Shown here in pieces: positions 9,015-16,305 of a stretch of DNA of 40,861 bases (positions are counted from its first letter, which is position 1; the number at the start of each line of letters is the position of its first letter). The notes below the pieces were generated by a model that was not told the DNA's origin, ran no database searches, and worked only from the letters and a program-made list of their open reading frames with translations. A program made the position numbers and the translations under genes. The DNA is from Sedimenticola thiotaurini (GTDB taxonomy: Bacteria; Pseudomonadota; Gammaproteobacteria; Chromatiales; Chromatiaceae). The stretch covers positions 1 through 40,861 of the forward strand of contig DRKP01000049.1 of assembly GCA_011051715.1 (NCBI GenBank), given 5' to 3'.

Positions 9015-9791
9015 TTATACACCTACCGGCAACTCTGAATAGTCTTCAACAGCATACTTTTGCAGGAATCTATATTGAGACATTCTGTGAACAATATCCT
9101 TTATATCATCTTTATTCCAATTGACATTGAATCTTGTCCTTTTTGGTTCACCAAATAATACTCTTTTGCATGACTCTATATGGTCTATATCAGAATCTAC
9201 TCCAAGAAAGCCGGATATATCTGAAATAACAACATCTGGTGTCATGATCAGGTCTTCGTGGTGAATATCCATGAAGAGTGAATCCTGACAATGATCGTGT
9301 ATGGCACAGACCGCATCACAATGCATGAAATACCACAGGATTCTGTCTGGTATCGGTGCCTTACTTCTGTGATGCATAGTCGCAATCACATCAAATGGAT
9401 TTCGAATCGCATGTATAATCTTAACTGGTGCATTTATGAGATCCTCCAATCTTGTCAAAAGAGAAAAATCACCATGCAACAGTAAAGTGGCGGGATTCCA
9501 TACTTTATCACCCATTACAAGTATGTCGGGCTTGCCGGTGACATTGGTCTGAATCGTATAGTCATATCCTTCAGACATTCTTCCAGATGACGCGTCATTC
9601 TCTGATTTTATATATATTTCTTCCAAAATATCATTACGGCTTAACCTCCGCCAAAAATTAGCGGAAGCCGACGTTTCATTCGCAACCATTGCATTTGGGT
9701 GTGCATTGATTATTGAACCCAACAAGGTAGAACCACTTCTTGCATTGCCGACAATTAGAACAAAGCAATTCAGTTTGTTAAAACTCTGCAT
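9015..9791 (-). CDS. Sulfotransferase family protein (AT-rich, probably acquired)
   Basis: This 258-residue protein has the two PAPS-binding signatures of cytosolic-type sulfotransferases. The N-terminal 5'-phosphosulfate loop is VGNARSGSTLLGSI (about residues 14-27). The 3'-phosphate element is KIIHAIRNPFDVIATMHH, with Arg and downstream polar residues. Such enzymes move sulfate from PAPS to hydroxyl or amino groups of sugars, lipids or small molecules. The acceptor here is unknown. The gene is strikingly AT-rich, with AT-ending codons throughout, against GC-rich neighbours, so it was probably acquired by transfer. AGGGAA lies just before the ATG at 9791. It is flanked by broken transposase genes on both sides and has no partner gene, so its role in this cell is uncertain. 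Confidence 0.8.
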   Translation of the reverse strand: MQSFNKLNCFVLIVGNARSGSTLLGSIINAHPNAMVANETSASANFWRRLSRNDILEEIYIKSENDASSGRMSEGYDYTIQTNVTGKPDILVMGDKVWNPATLLLHGDFSLLTRLEDLINAPVKIIHAIRNPFDVIATMHHRSKAPIPDRILWYFMHCDAVCAIHDHCQDSLFMDIHHEDLIMTPDVVISDISGFLGVDSDIDHIESCKRVLFGEPKRTRFNVNWNKDDIKDIVHRMSQYRFLQKYAVEDYSELPVGV

Positions 9792-9965
9792 AGTGTTCCC
9801 TGTTTTTCCTAACGAGCCTGTATAATAATCCTGCCGTCTCCGAAATCCATTATCAGCGCCGCTCCCTCTCGATTCGTCAAAGACTGTTGACCCAATAGTT
9901 CATCCATTCCTCCAACGGGACACCGGCCCGTTGACTTCACTCTATCGGCGCCCGGGGCCTGCATC

Positions 9966-10109
9966 TCACTCCCATGCCCATCCACAGCGGTGGCTCTTCA
10001 GCATGTTGTGCAACGTCAATACCGGTTTCCATTGGTCATCCACCTTGGCTCGGCCACACTGACCGAACCGCCTGATGCCGGTCGCTTCGATCAGGTGGCC
10101 GAAGACCGG
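9966..10109 (-). pseudogene. C-terminal remnant of an IS5/IS1182-like DDE transposase
   Basis: The minus strand encodes 47 residues beginning PVFGHLIEATGIRRF and continuing GRAKVDDQWKPVLTLHNMLK before a stop. Many IS5/IS1182-type transposases end with a VEPVFGxIK...GFRxFxLRGxxKVxxEWxLxCxxHNLLKL block, which contains the last catalytic Glu. Here the codon just before PVFG is TAA (10112-10110), where Glu is expected, so the catalytic residue has become a stop. The rest of the transposase upstream is not recognisable. The identification rests on this single block. Confidence 0.55.
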
Positions 10110-10330
10110 TTACACCACGCAGAGTCGCTGGCTGTTTGTAGTGTCAACACCGATGCAAGATGTCCGCTTTTCACCGGTTCGAGGTGTCCTGTTTCCAATA
10201 ACTTGTGCTTGGCTGTCCAAGCCGCTCGAGGTCGATCAGTCGTCTCCTTTGTCTTCGGGTTTCTCGATGGATTGTGTGATCAGCCCAGCCTTGCGTTTCT
10301 CCTTCTCCGCCGACCAACCAGCCGGATACG

Positions 10331-10441
10331 CTTACAGGCAAACGCAAAGGCCTACACAGCATCCGGATCAACGATCAGTGGCGCACCTGTTTGGTCTGGT
10401 CCGCATCCAACGCGCATGATGTCGAGTTCGTTGATCATCAC
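10331..10441 (+). pseudogene. higB toxin remnant (RelE/ParE superfamily), N-terminus missing
   Basis: The frame LTGKRKGLHSIRINDQWR followed by TCLVWSASNAHDVEFVDHH matches the C-terminal half of HigB-type toxins. In these the block is GDRKGxYSIRINDQWRICFxW...VEIVDYH, an mRNA interferase that acts at the ribosome. The first half, including the start, is not recognisable upstream. The expected stop after the final His is replaced by CAG, so the frame runs on into the antitoxin remnant. The toxin is almost certainly inactive. Confidence 0.65.
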
Positions 10442-10453
10442 CAGGAACAGCCA

Positions 10454-10745
10454 ACGAAGACTTTACCCAATATCCACCTGGCGAGGTGCTGCCGGAAGGG
10501 TTCCCCAGGCCACTTGGCATCAGCCAGAACAGACTGGCCCGCGCCATGGGCGGCCGCCCCGGCGAATCAATGAAATCGTGCTCGGCAAGTGGGCGACCAC
10601 CGCTGATACCGCTCTGCGGCTGGCCCCCGCCCTTAGTACATCCGGGAAGTTCTGGATGGGGTTGCAGACCGACCATGATTTGGAAGAAGCCCGCGAAGCA
10701 GCCCGCAATTACCTGACGAAGGTGGTAAATATCGCTGCTGGAGCC
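10454..10745 (+). pseudogene. higA antitoxin remnant with lost start and two frameshifts
   Basis: The order is TKTLPNIH, then GEVLPEGFPRPLGISQNRLARAMG after loss of one base near 10478, then RRINEIVLGKWATTADTALRLA and FWMGLQTDHDLEEAREAAR after a second shift near 10555. This is the HigA helix-turn-helix antitoxin (family pattern MKxLPNIHPGEVLLEEFL...GISQxRLA...PPRRINEIVxGKRxITADTALRLAR...FWMGLQxxYDLE). The expected ATG is ACG at 10454, consistent with a start-codon mutation. The last frame has no stop before the tRNA-Phe. It lies directly after the higB remnant, the usual higBA order. Confidence 0.7.
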
Positions 10746-10757
10746 AAAGAAGGTTAT

Positions 10758-10833
10758 TGGTGGCCAGGGACAGAATCGAACTGCCGACACGGGGATTTTC
10801 AGTCCCCTGCTCTACCGACTGAGCTACCTGGCC
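10758..10833 (-). tRNA. tRNA-Phe (GAA), CCA encoded
   Basis: The minus strand folds as a complete cloverleaf. The acceptor is GGCCAGG/CCTGGCC with discriminator A and a genomic CCA. The D arm is GCTC...GAGC, the anticodon stem is GGGGA/TCCCC around loop CTGAAAA (anticodon GAA), the variable segment is GTGTC, and the T arm is GGCAG TTCGATT CTGTC. The 3' end faces the accessory pocket at 8.6-10.75 kb, the side on which integrating elements typically insert. No duplicated copy of the tRNA 3' end was found on the far side of the pocket. Confidence 0.95.
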
Positions 10834-10869
10834 GCAGAAGAGAGGCGTATTAAAGCGGTCGCACCTGGA

Positions 10870-11148
10870 TTAGTCAAGCGTGACCTGGGGGCTGTAGGCG
10901 TCCGGCATCTCGGAGCCGCCGCCGAAGAAGAACTTCTCCATCTGCTCCTCCAGGTACTTGCGCGCCTTCGGATCCATCGGGCTCAGGCGGTACTCGTTGA
11001 TCAGGATGGTCTGCTGCTGCAGCCACATCTGCCAGGCCTCCCTGGAGACGTTCTCGAAGATGCGTTTGCCCAACTCGCCGGGATAGGGCACCCGGTCCAG
11101 GCCTTCCGCCTCCTTGTCCAGCTTCACGCAGTGTACAGTACGGCTCAT
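10870..11148 (-). CDS. yggX: Oxidative damage protection / Fe(2+)-trafficking protein YggX
   Basis: This 92-residue protein matches the YggX family: [19 protein letters not shown] at the start, [18 protein letters not shown] in the middle and a C-terminal helical part ending in an acidic tail. YggX proteins protect Fe-S proteins from oxidative damage and are proposed to handle labile iron. The ATG at 11148 overlaps the mutY stop as ATGA and sits after GGAGAAGAG, so the two genes are translationally coupled. The mutY-yggX pairing is widely conserved in gammaproteobacteria and fits the Fe-S cluster carried by MutY. Confidence 0.94.
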   Translation of the reverse strand: MSRTVHCVKLDKEAEGLDRVPYPGELGKRIFENVSREAWQMWLQQQTILINEYRLSPMDPKARKYLEEQMEKFFFGGGSEMPDAYSPQVTLD

Positions 11149-12245
11149 GGCTCTTCTCCGGTCATTCTTCGGATCATCCGCTCCACGGGTGCCGGCAGCC
11201 CCCGCGGATCGGGGCATGCGGTGTTATACCAGACCAGATCGGCCCCTTCCATCACACAATCCCTGCTGTTTTCCACCTGCAGCTCCATCGGCTGGATCTC
11301 CAGATGATAGTGGGAAAAGCTGTGGCGCAGGGTCGGCCATGCCTCCGCCCGGCCTGCCTCCAGACCCAGCCGTTCCCGGCTCCAGCGTGCCGGATCCGCC
11401 TCCGGCGGGCATTCCGGGAGACTCCACAGTCCGCCCCAGACGCCAGTGGGCGGGCGCCGCTGCAGCAGTACCTGGTCATCCTGCCGCAGGATCAGCATCC
11501 GCACCGTTCGTACCGGCAGTTCCCGTCGTGGCTTCGGCTCCGGATACCGGGTGGGGTCCCCCCCGGCACGGGCGCGACACCGGTCGGAGAGGGGACAGCG
11601 CGGGCAGGCGGGATTGTGGCGGGTGCAGAGTTCCGCGCCCAGGTCCATCATCGCCTGGTTGAATTCGCGCACCTGGCGGGCCGGGGTCAGGCGGTCGCTG
11701 AGCCGCCACAGGCGCCGCTGCACCGCGCTGCGCCCCGGCCATCCCTCCACCGCGAAGCAGCGGCACAACACCCGCTTGACGTTGCCGTCGAGGATCGGCT
11801 GGCGCTGGCCCAGGGCGAGGGAGAGGATGGCGCCGGCGGTGGAGCGGCCGATGCCGGGGAGCTGCATCAGCCCCTCCAGGGTTGCCGGCATCTCTCCGCC
11901 ATGGCGTTCCAGAACCATGCGCGCGGCCGCGTGCAGATTGCGGCCACGGGCGTAGTAGCCGAGGCCGGACCAGAGGTGGAGCACCTCGTCCACATCGGCC
12001 GCCGCCAGCTCGGGCAGCGCCGGGAAGCGCTCCATGAAACGCAGGAAATAGGGCACCACCACGCCGACCCGGGTCTGCTGCAGCATGATCTCCGAGACCC
12101 ACACGCGGTAGGGCGTGGGCGGTCGCTGCCAGGGCAGATCGTGGCGCCCCGAATGGCGGTACCAGGCCACCACCCGGCGGGCGAACGCCGGGTCGTCGTC
12201 CGGGGGTGGATCCTCTTTCTGCGCAGCGGAGGAGTGTGCGATCAT
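11145..12245 (-). CDS. mutY: A/G-specific adenine DNA glycosylase MutY
   Basis: MutY removes adenine mispaired with 8-oxoguanine in base excision repair. The 366-residue protein has the helix-hairpin-helix [12 protein letters not shown], the catalytic Asp segment [12 protein letters not shown] and a [4Fe-4S] site C-x6-C-x2-C-x5-C ([17 protein letters not shown]). A C-terminal NUDIX-like domain for 8-oxoG recognition includes [11 protein letters not shown]. The ATG at 12245 is used here; an in-frame ATG at 12275 would add ten residues, and neither has a strong ribosome site. The gene is head-to-head with an L,D-transpeptidase gene with only 3 bases between the proposed starts. It is co-transcribed with yggX. 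Confidence 0.94.
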   Translation of the reverse strand: MIAHSSAAQKEDPPPDDDPAFARRVVAWYRHSGRHDLPWQRPPTPYRVWVSEIMLQQTRVGVVVPYFLRFMERFPALPELAAADVDEVLHLWSGLGYYARGRNLHAAARMVLERHGGEMPATLEGLMQLPGIGRSTAGAILSLALGQRQPILDGNVKRVLCRCFAVEGWPGRSAVQRRLWRLSDRLTPARQVREFNQAMMDLGAELCTRHNPACPRCPLSDRCRARAGGDPTRYPEPKPRRELPVRTVRMLILRQDDQVLLQRRPPTGVWGGLWSLPECPPEADPARWSRERLGLEAGRAEAWPTLRHSFSHYHLEIQPMELQVENSRDCVMEGADLVWYNTACPDPRGLPAPVERMIRRMTGEEP

Positions 12246-12248
12246 GGA

Positions 12249-13199
12249 ATGATGGTCGGCGGGGCCTGCCCGCATCGGTTCCGGAGGTGCGTCATCGCTC
12301 GCATCATAACAGGATGCCTGGTCTGGCTGGCGCTGCTGCCCCTCGGCGTGGCAGCCGCGGAATACCCGCTGCCGCTGCCGGGCAACGACCTGGTGGGAGA
12401 GATCCGCACCGTCACCACCCGCTTCGAGGACACCCTGTCGGACATCGCCCGCGCCAACGACCTCGGCTACTCGGAGATCGTCGCCGCCAACCCCGGTGTC
12501 GACCCCTGGCTGCCCGGCGCAGGTATCGAGATCGTCCTGCCGACCCGTTTCATCCTGCCACCGGGGCCGCGCGAGGGGATCGTCATCAATCTGCCGGAAC
12601 TGCGGCTCTACTACTATCCCAAGGGGGAGCACCGGGTGATCACCCATCCCCTCGGCATCGGCCGCGAGGGCTGGTCGACGCCGACCGGCGTGACCCGGAT
12701 CGTGGGCAAGAAGGAGCATCCGAGCTGGACGCCGCCGGAATCGATCCGCCGGGAATACGAGGCGGAAGAGCGCCCCCTGCCACCGGTGATCGGCCCCGGT
12801 CCGGACAATCCCCTGGGCGACTACGCCCTCTATCTGGGCATGCCAGGTTACCTGCTGCACGGCACCAACAAGCCCTGGGGCGTGGGCATGCGGGTGAGCC
12901 ACGGCTGTATCCGCCTCTATCCGGAGGACATCCGGGCCCTGTTCCCGCGGGTGCCGGTGGGGACGCCGGTACGGATCATCAACGAACCCTACAAGCTGGG
13001 CTGGGACGGGGGCCAGCTCTACCTGGAGGCCCACCGCCCCCTGAGTGAACAGCAGCAGGGGGGCGAGGACATCCACACGCCCCTGCGGGAGACTGTGGCC
13101 AGGGCCCTGGAGGGACGGCGCCTGCGGCCGGACTGGAAACAGATCCGCAGCGCCGTGCTGGAACATACCGGCATCCCGGTTCCGATCGCCACCGACTGA
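12249..13199 (+). CDS. L,D-transpeptidase (YkuD domain) with LysM, ErfK/YbiS type
   Basis: This periplasmic enzyme forms peptidoglycan cross-links or attaches outer-membrane lipoproteins to peptidoglycan. A basic N-terminus and hydrophobic stretch end in VAAA before EYPLPLPG, a likely signal-peptidase site. A LysM-like segment follows (TLSDIARANDLGYSEIVAAN). The YkuD catalytic domain contains LLHGTNKPWGVG and the hallmark SHGCIRLYPED, with catalytic Cys at residue 220. The start is uncertain. ATG 12249 and ATG 12252 are both in frame, and GGAGGAG lies about 14 bases upstream of the first. An Lpp-like lipoprotein gene lies next to it and converges on it; lipoproteins of that kind can be substrates, but a C-terminal Lys alone does not prove a pairing. 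Confidence 0.9.
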   Translation: MMVGGACPHRFRRCVIARIITGCLVWLALLPLGVAAAEYPLPLPGNDLVGEIRTVTTRFEDTLSDIARANDLGYSEIVAANPGVDPWLPGAGIEIVLPTRFILPPGPREGIVINLPELRLYYYPKGEHRVITHPLGIGREGWSTPTGVTRIVGKKEHPSWTPPESIRREYEAEERPLPPVIGPGPDNPLGDYALYLGMPGYLLHGTNKPWGVGMRVSHGCIRLYPEDIRALFPRVPVGTPVRIINEPYKLGWDGGQLYLEAHRPLSEQQQGGEDIHTPLRETVARALEGRRLRPDWKQIRSAVLEHTGIPVPIATD

Positions 13200-13300
13200 G
13201 GAAAGGCCCCCGGGCGTCCCGCCTTGCCCTTCCAGCCCCCCCGCATGGGGGAGAGCCGCCGGTTCCGGCGCCTTCCCGACCAGGTACTGCACCTGCTGCC

Positions 13301-13340
13301 GCGGCCGCCGCCGGGCGCTGAGTGGCCCGGCGGCGGCTGC
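13301..13340. terminator. Strong GC hairpin between convergent genes
   Basis: A 16-bp stem with one G-T pair (13301-13316 with 13325-13340; the inner 13 bp are GCCGCCGCCGGGC paired perfectly) encloses an 8-base loop. It lies between the stops of the L,D-transpeptidase and lipoprotein genes, which converge. There is no T-run on either strand, so it may act as a bidirectional terminator, a transcript-end stabiliser, or both. Confidence 0.5.
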
Positions 13341-13358
13341 GGTGAGCCGGTTCAGAAG

Positions 13359-13643
13359 CTACTTGAGCATCGCCTTCTGCATCATGCGCTCACAGCGCTC
13401 CGAGCATTCGTCGGCGGCATTCTGGGCCGCGTTGGCGGCGTCCATGGCGGCCCCCGCCTTGCGGTCCGCCTCGGCCGCGGCTCCCTTCGCCTCGTTGGCC
13501 GCTGCCATGGCCGCATCGGCGCTCTGCTGGGCCTTGTCGATCTGGGCCTGCATCTGTTTCAGCTGGTCGGTGGTGGCACAGCCGGCCACCAGGCCCGCCG
13601 TCAGCAGCAGTACCGAGAACTTCGCCACTGTGGTCGTCTTCAT
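13359..13643 (-). CDS. Alanine-zipper outer-membrane lipoprotein (Lpp/OprI-like)
   Basis: This 94-residue product has a lipoprotein signal, MKTTTVAKFSVLLLTAGLVAGC, with lipobox LVAGC and the acylated Cys at residue 22. The mature part is a heptad-rich alpha helix with repeated Ala (DAAMAAANEAKGAAAEADRK), the alanine-zipper pattern of Lpp and OprI that forms trimers. It ends MMQKAMLK. A C-terminal Lys is the residue joined to peptidoglycan in E. coli Lpp. Two Cys near the end (ECSERCERM) are unusual for Lpp and could make disulfides. AGAGGAGAGAG precedes the ATG at 13643. It should be abundant in the outer membrane if expressed like its relatives. Confidence 0.82.
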   Translation of the reverse strand: MKTTTVAKFSVLLLTAGLVAGCATTDQLKQMQAQIDKAQQSADAAMAAANEAKGAAAEADRKAGAAMDAANAAQNAADECSERCERMMQKAMLK

Positions 13644-13762
13644 GATTCTCTCTCCTCTCGCTGTCGCGTGTTGCTCAATCAACCATGCCGGTTTTGCACC
13701 GGCTCGAAAATAGGGTCTCCACCACGCTCCTTTCAACCCGCCTCCATGGGTTCGGGCTCCGG

Positions 13763-15880
13763 TCAGTTGAACAGCCCTTTCAACTGGTTGCGCAGCCCCT
13801 CCGGGACCTTGTCCTTCAGTTTCTCGTCGATCTTCTCCTGGATCTCCTCTTTCGCCCTGCCCTTCTGGCTCTCCAGCAGCACCTTGGCCCAGTCGATACG
13901 GTAGTCCGGACTGGCCAGGGAGCCGGTCAGATGGACCGGTACCTGGACACCCTTCAACTCCTCCAGCCCCTCGCCACCCTGGCCTTTCGACGTGCTCACC
14001 ACCACCGCCACCGCGGTGTAGTCCAGGGTCTCGTCCACCAGGTTCACCCGACCCTTGCCGGTGACACGCAGGAACGGTGACTTGGCCAGCAGGTCCCGGT
14101 TGCTCAGCACCCCCCTGGCAATGGTGGCGGTGGCGCTGATCTCGGAGAAATCGGTCTGCTGCGGCTGTCTCCCGGACGGCAGCGGCTCCCCCTTGAACCG
14201 GGCCTTGGTCTCACGGATCACCTGGGCCAGGTTGAACCCCTTCACCGCCCCGTCCTCGAAGCGGAAATCGAGTTTTCCGTCCAGGCCCCGCTTCATCGCC
14301 GGCAGGGTGTTGCCGGTGGTCTGCAGGCTGGCCCCGAAGCGTCCCCTGCCGGTGAGCCGGTCCCTGCCGGTCATGTCCTTCAGCAGCGGACCGACCTGGA
14401 TCTCCCGGGCATCGGCCCGCACCCGGGTCACCGGCCGCTTGCCGCTCACGTTCAGATCGAACAGCCCCTTGTAGGAACCCTGGTAGAAGGCGCCGACCTT
14501 CTGATCCAGTTTCAGGCGGCCATCCTTCGCCTTCACGGTCAGGCGGATCTTCTCCGCCACCAGCCGGTTCACCACCAGCCGGCCGATGGTCAGCACGCCA
14601 TCCAGATTCAGGTTGCGCAGGGTTTCGACCGGGTACAGGGGGGGCTCGCTGCCGGCGCCCGTCCCGCTCTTCGCGCCGTTCCCGCCCTTGGCTGTCGCCC
14701 CTTCGGAGGCCGGAGGCGGCAGGTAGCGGTCCAGGTCGATGCGGTCCAGCGCCAGCTGGAAGCGGACGGCGCCGCCTTCGACCCCCGCCTCGCCGGTGAT
14801 GCGGGTGTCGTCCAGGCCGATGTCGATGCGCGGCAGAGCCACCTGCCCGCCCCGTACCGCCAGCGCCAGTTTCGCCTCCACCCGGGACAGGGCCTTGGGA
14901 TCGGCCATCGGCGGCAGCGCCACTCCCAGCCCCCGCAGCCATGCCGCCAGGTCCACGGGTTCCAGGTCCAGGTTGCCATCGATCTTCGGGCCGGTGGCCA
15001 GGTCGGTGCCGGTCAGCCCGCCACTGACGCGCAGCTCTCCGGAGGTGAGCCGGAGATCGCTCAGCTGCAGGCGACTGCCGTCCAGTGCCGCCTGCACCGC
15101 CGCCTCCAGTTCCGCCTTCGCCTTGCCCCCGGGCAGCGCCGCACCGCTGGCATCGAGCCGCAGTTTCAGGCCACTGATGTCGACCTGCGCGGCCGCCTGG
15201 TCCAGGTTCACCACCCCTTCCAGCCCGATGTCGGCCCGCAACTGGGGGTCCTCGTTGTCCAGCGACAGGCCGAGCCGCAGCTCCACCGGGCGGCCGGGGA
15301 CCAGCTCGCCGGTCTCCAGGTTGAGGTTGTCGATCACCAGGCGCCGGCCGCTGACGCGGTCGTCCCAGGTGACGCGGGCGTTACTGATGTCGATGCCGCC
15401 GATACGCAACTCCTCCAGCCCGGCGCCCTCTTCGGCAGCTGCCGGCTCTTCCGTACCAGCGGTGTCCGCCCTGCTGCCGGCAGCCAGGTCCTCCCAGTTG
15501 CCGCGCCCGTCGGCGGAACGCGCCAGGTTCAGCTGCAGGCCGTGCAGGGTCAGGGTATCGGCCACGACCCGCTTCTGCAGCAGCGGTGTCAGCTGGATCC
15601 GGACCGCCACCTTGTCGGCGGCCGCGAACGGGGTATCACCGAACCCCCTGGCGTTGCCCAGCCGCAGGTCGGTGACCTGGAAGCCAAGCCAGGGAAACAC
15701 CGTCAGGCTGATGGGCCCGCCGATCTGCAGCTCCCGACCGGTCCTGTCGCGTACCTGGGCGACGATCTCGTCCTTGTAGTCGTTGGGATCGAAGACCATC
15801 GGCAGTACCGCGATCAGGACCACCAGCGCCAGCAGAATCAGGCCCACTATCCAGCCAATGACCTTGAACACTCTTCCCAT
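13763..15880 (-). CDS. AsmA family protein
   Basis: This 705-residue protein has an N-terminal membrane anchor (about residues 5-30, FKVIGWIVGLILLALVVLIA). It is followed by the classic AsmA block DPNDYKDEIVAQVRDRTGR and LTVFPWLGFQVTDLRLGN. The C-terminal region, with the conserved GRVNLVDETLDY strand and RFEDGAVKGFNLA, matches AsmA/YhjG-like proteins. The family is linked to outer-membrane biogenesis and, more recently, to phospholipid transfer across the periplasm. A GGGAGACGACG ribosome site precedes the ATG at 15880. An upstream in-frame extension (to 15949) lacks support. It is the second AsmA-family gene in the window and is more typical in size than the one at 197-3355. Confidence 0.9.
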   Translation of the reverse strand: MGRVFKVIGWIVGLILLALVVLIAVLPMVFDPNDYKDEIVAQVRDRTGRELQIGGPISLTVFPWLGFQVTDLRLGNARGFGDTPFAAADKVAVRIQLTPLLQKRVVADTLTLHGLQLNLARSADGRGNWEDLAAGSRADTAGTEEPAAAEEGAGLEELRIGGIDISNARVTWDDRVSGRRLVIDNLNLETGELVPGRPVELRLGLSLDNEDPQLRADIGLEGVVNLDQAAAQVDISGLKLRLDASGAALPGGKAKAELEAAVQAALDGSRLQLSDLRLTSGELRVSGGLTGTDLATGPKIDGNLDLEPVDLAAWLRGLGVALPPMADPKALSRVEAKLALAVRGGQVALPRIDIGLDDTRITGEAGVEGGAVRFQLALDRIDLDRYLPPPASEGATAKGGNGAKSGTGAGSEPPLYPVETLRNLNLDGVLTIGRLVVNRLVAEKIRLTVKAKDGRLKLDQKVGAFYQGSYKGLFDLNVSGKRPVTRVRADAREIQVGPLLKDMTGRDRLTGRGRFGASLQTTGNTLPAMKRGLDGKLDFRFEDGAVKGFNLAQVIRETKARFKGEPLPSGRQPQQTDFSEISATATIARGVLSNRDLLAKSPFLRVTGKGRVNLVDETLDYTAVAVVVSTSKGQGGEGLEELKGVQVPVHLTGSLASPDYRIDWAKVLLESQKGRAKEEIQEKIDEKLKDKVPEGLRNQLKGLFN

Positions 15881-15989
15881 CGTCGTCTCCCTCGTTGGCG
15901 GTCCGCCAACCGGCCCGGCTCCGGCCGGCACTGTGACCGCATCGGTCAAATCATAGCAGTGGCACTGGCCCCGTTCCGCTCACCGCCTC

Positions 15990-16295
15990 TCATTCGTGGG
16001 GCAGGCCACAGTTCCAGCACACCCGGAACTGTCCCTCGTTGCTCTCGCCGCAGTTCGGGCACACCCACGCCGCCTGCCGCGCGGCGGCGCCGAACCACTC
16101 CCGGATCAGCCTCTTCGCCAGTTCCAGGTCACGGTCGTCGATCACCCACAAGAGCGGAAACTGCAATGCCGGAAGTTCGCCGACACCGCCGCTCAGGTAC
16201 TCTCCCTGGACCAGGGTCTCGATGTGGTGATCACGCAGGTGATCCTTCAGCAGTTGTGCCTCGATCCGGTCCGCCGCCTGGTACAGGATCTTCAT
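15990..16295 (-). CDS. DUF2007 domain protein with C-terminal zinc ribbon
   Basis: In this 101-residue protein, residues 1-70 match the DUF2007 ('putative signal transducing protein') pattern. ILYQAADRIEAQLLKDHL is followed by a VQGEYLSGGVGELP segment and a WVIDDRDLELAKRL helix. The C-terminus has two Cys pairs (CPNCGESN and CWNCGLPHE), the spacing of a small zinc ribbon. Proteins of this type are thought to have regulatory or binding roles but their partners are unknown. The gene starts 10 bases after the HDOD gene on the same strand, so the two are probably co-transcribed. Confidence 0.8.
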   Translation of the reverse strand: MKILYQAADRIEAQLLKDHLRDHHIETLVQGEYLSGGVGELPALQFPLLWVIDDRDLELAKRLIREWFGAAARQAAWVCPNCGESNEGQFRVCWNCGLPHE

Positions 16296-16305
16296 CCGCC
16301 CCCGT

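Larger units (their letters stand above)
9792..10757. other. Degenerate accessory region between sulfotransferase gene and tRNA-Phe
   Basis: About 970 bases without an intact gene. 9792-9965 has nothing recognisable except a possible minus-strand -10 (TATACA, complement of 9819-9824) for the sulfotransferase gene. 9966-10109 is a transposase tail on the minus strand. 10113-10330 shows no confident similarity, although the same transposase frame continues leftward past a stop. 10331-10745 is a dead higBA pair on the plus strand. A long plus-strand open frame (9990-10853) runs through all of this and into the tRNA, and is not a real gene. Confidence 0.65.

Noticed and set aside
8579-10757. Complete integrated phage or genomic island
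   Set aside because: No integrase, att repeat or structural genes; only one intact gene and debris.
9990-10853. Long plus-strand open frame across the decayed pocket into tRNA-Phe
   Set aside because: It runs through transposase debris on the other strand and through the tRNA, with no start signal. Only its 3' part matches a family (HigA), as a fragment.
11304-12248. 5' part of a long plus-strand open frame opposite mutY
   Set aside because: It lies on the antisense of mutY, is Arg/Gly/Pro-rich, and only the part after 12249 resembles a protein family.
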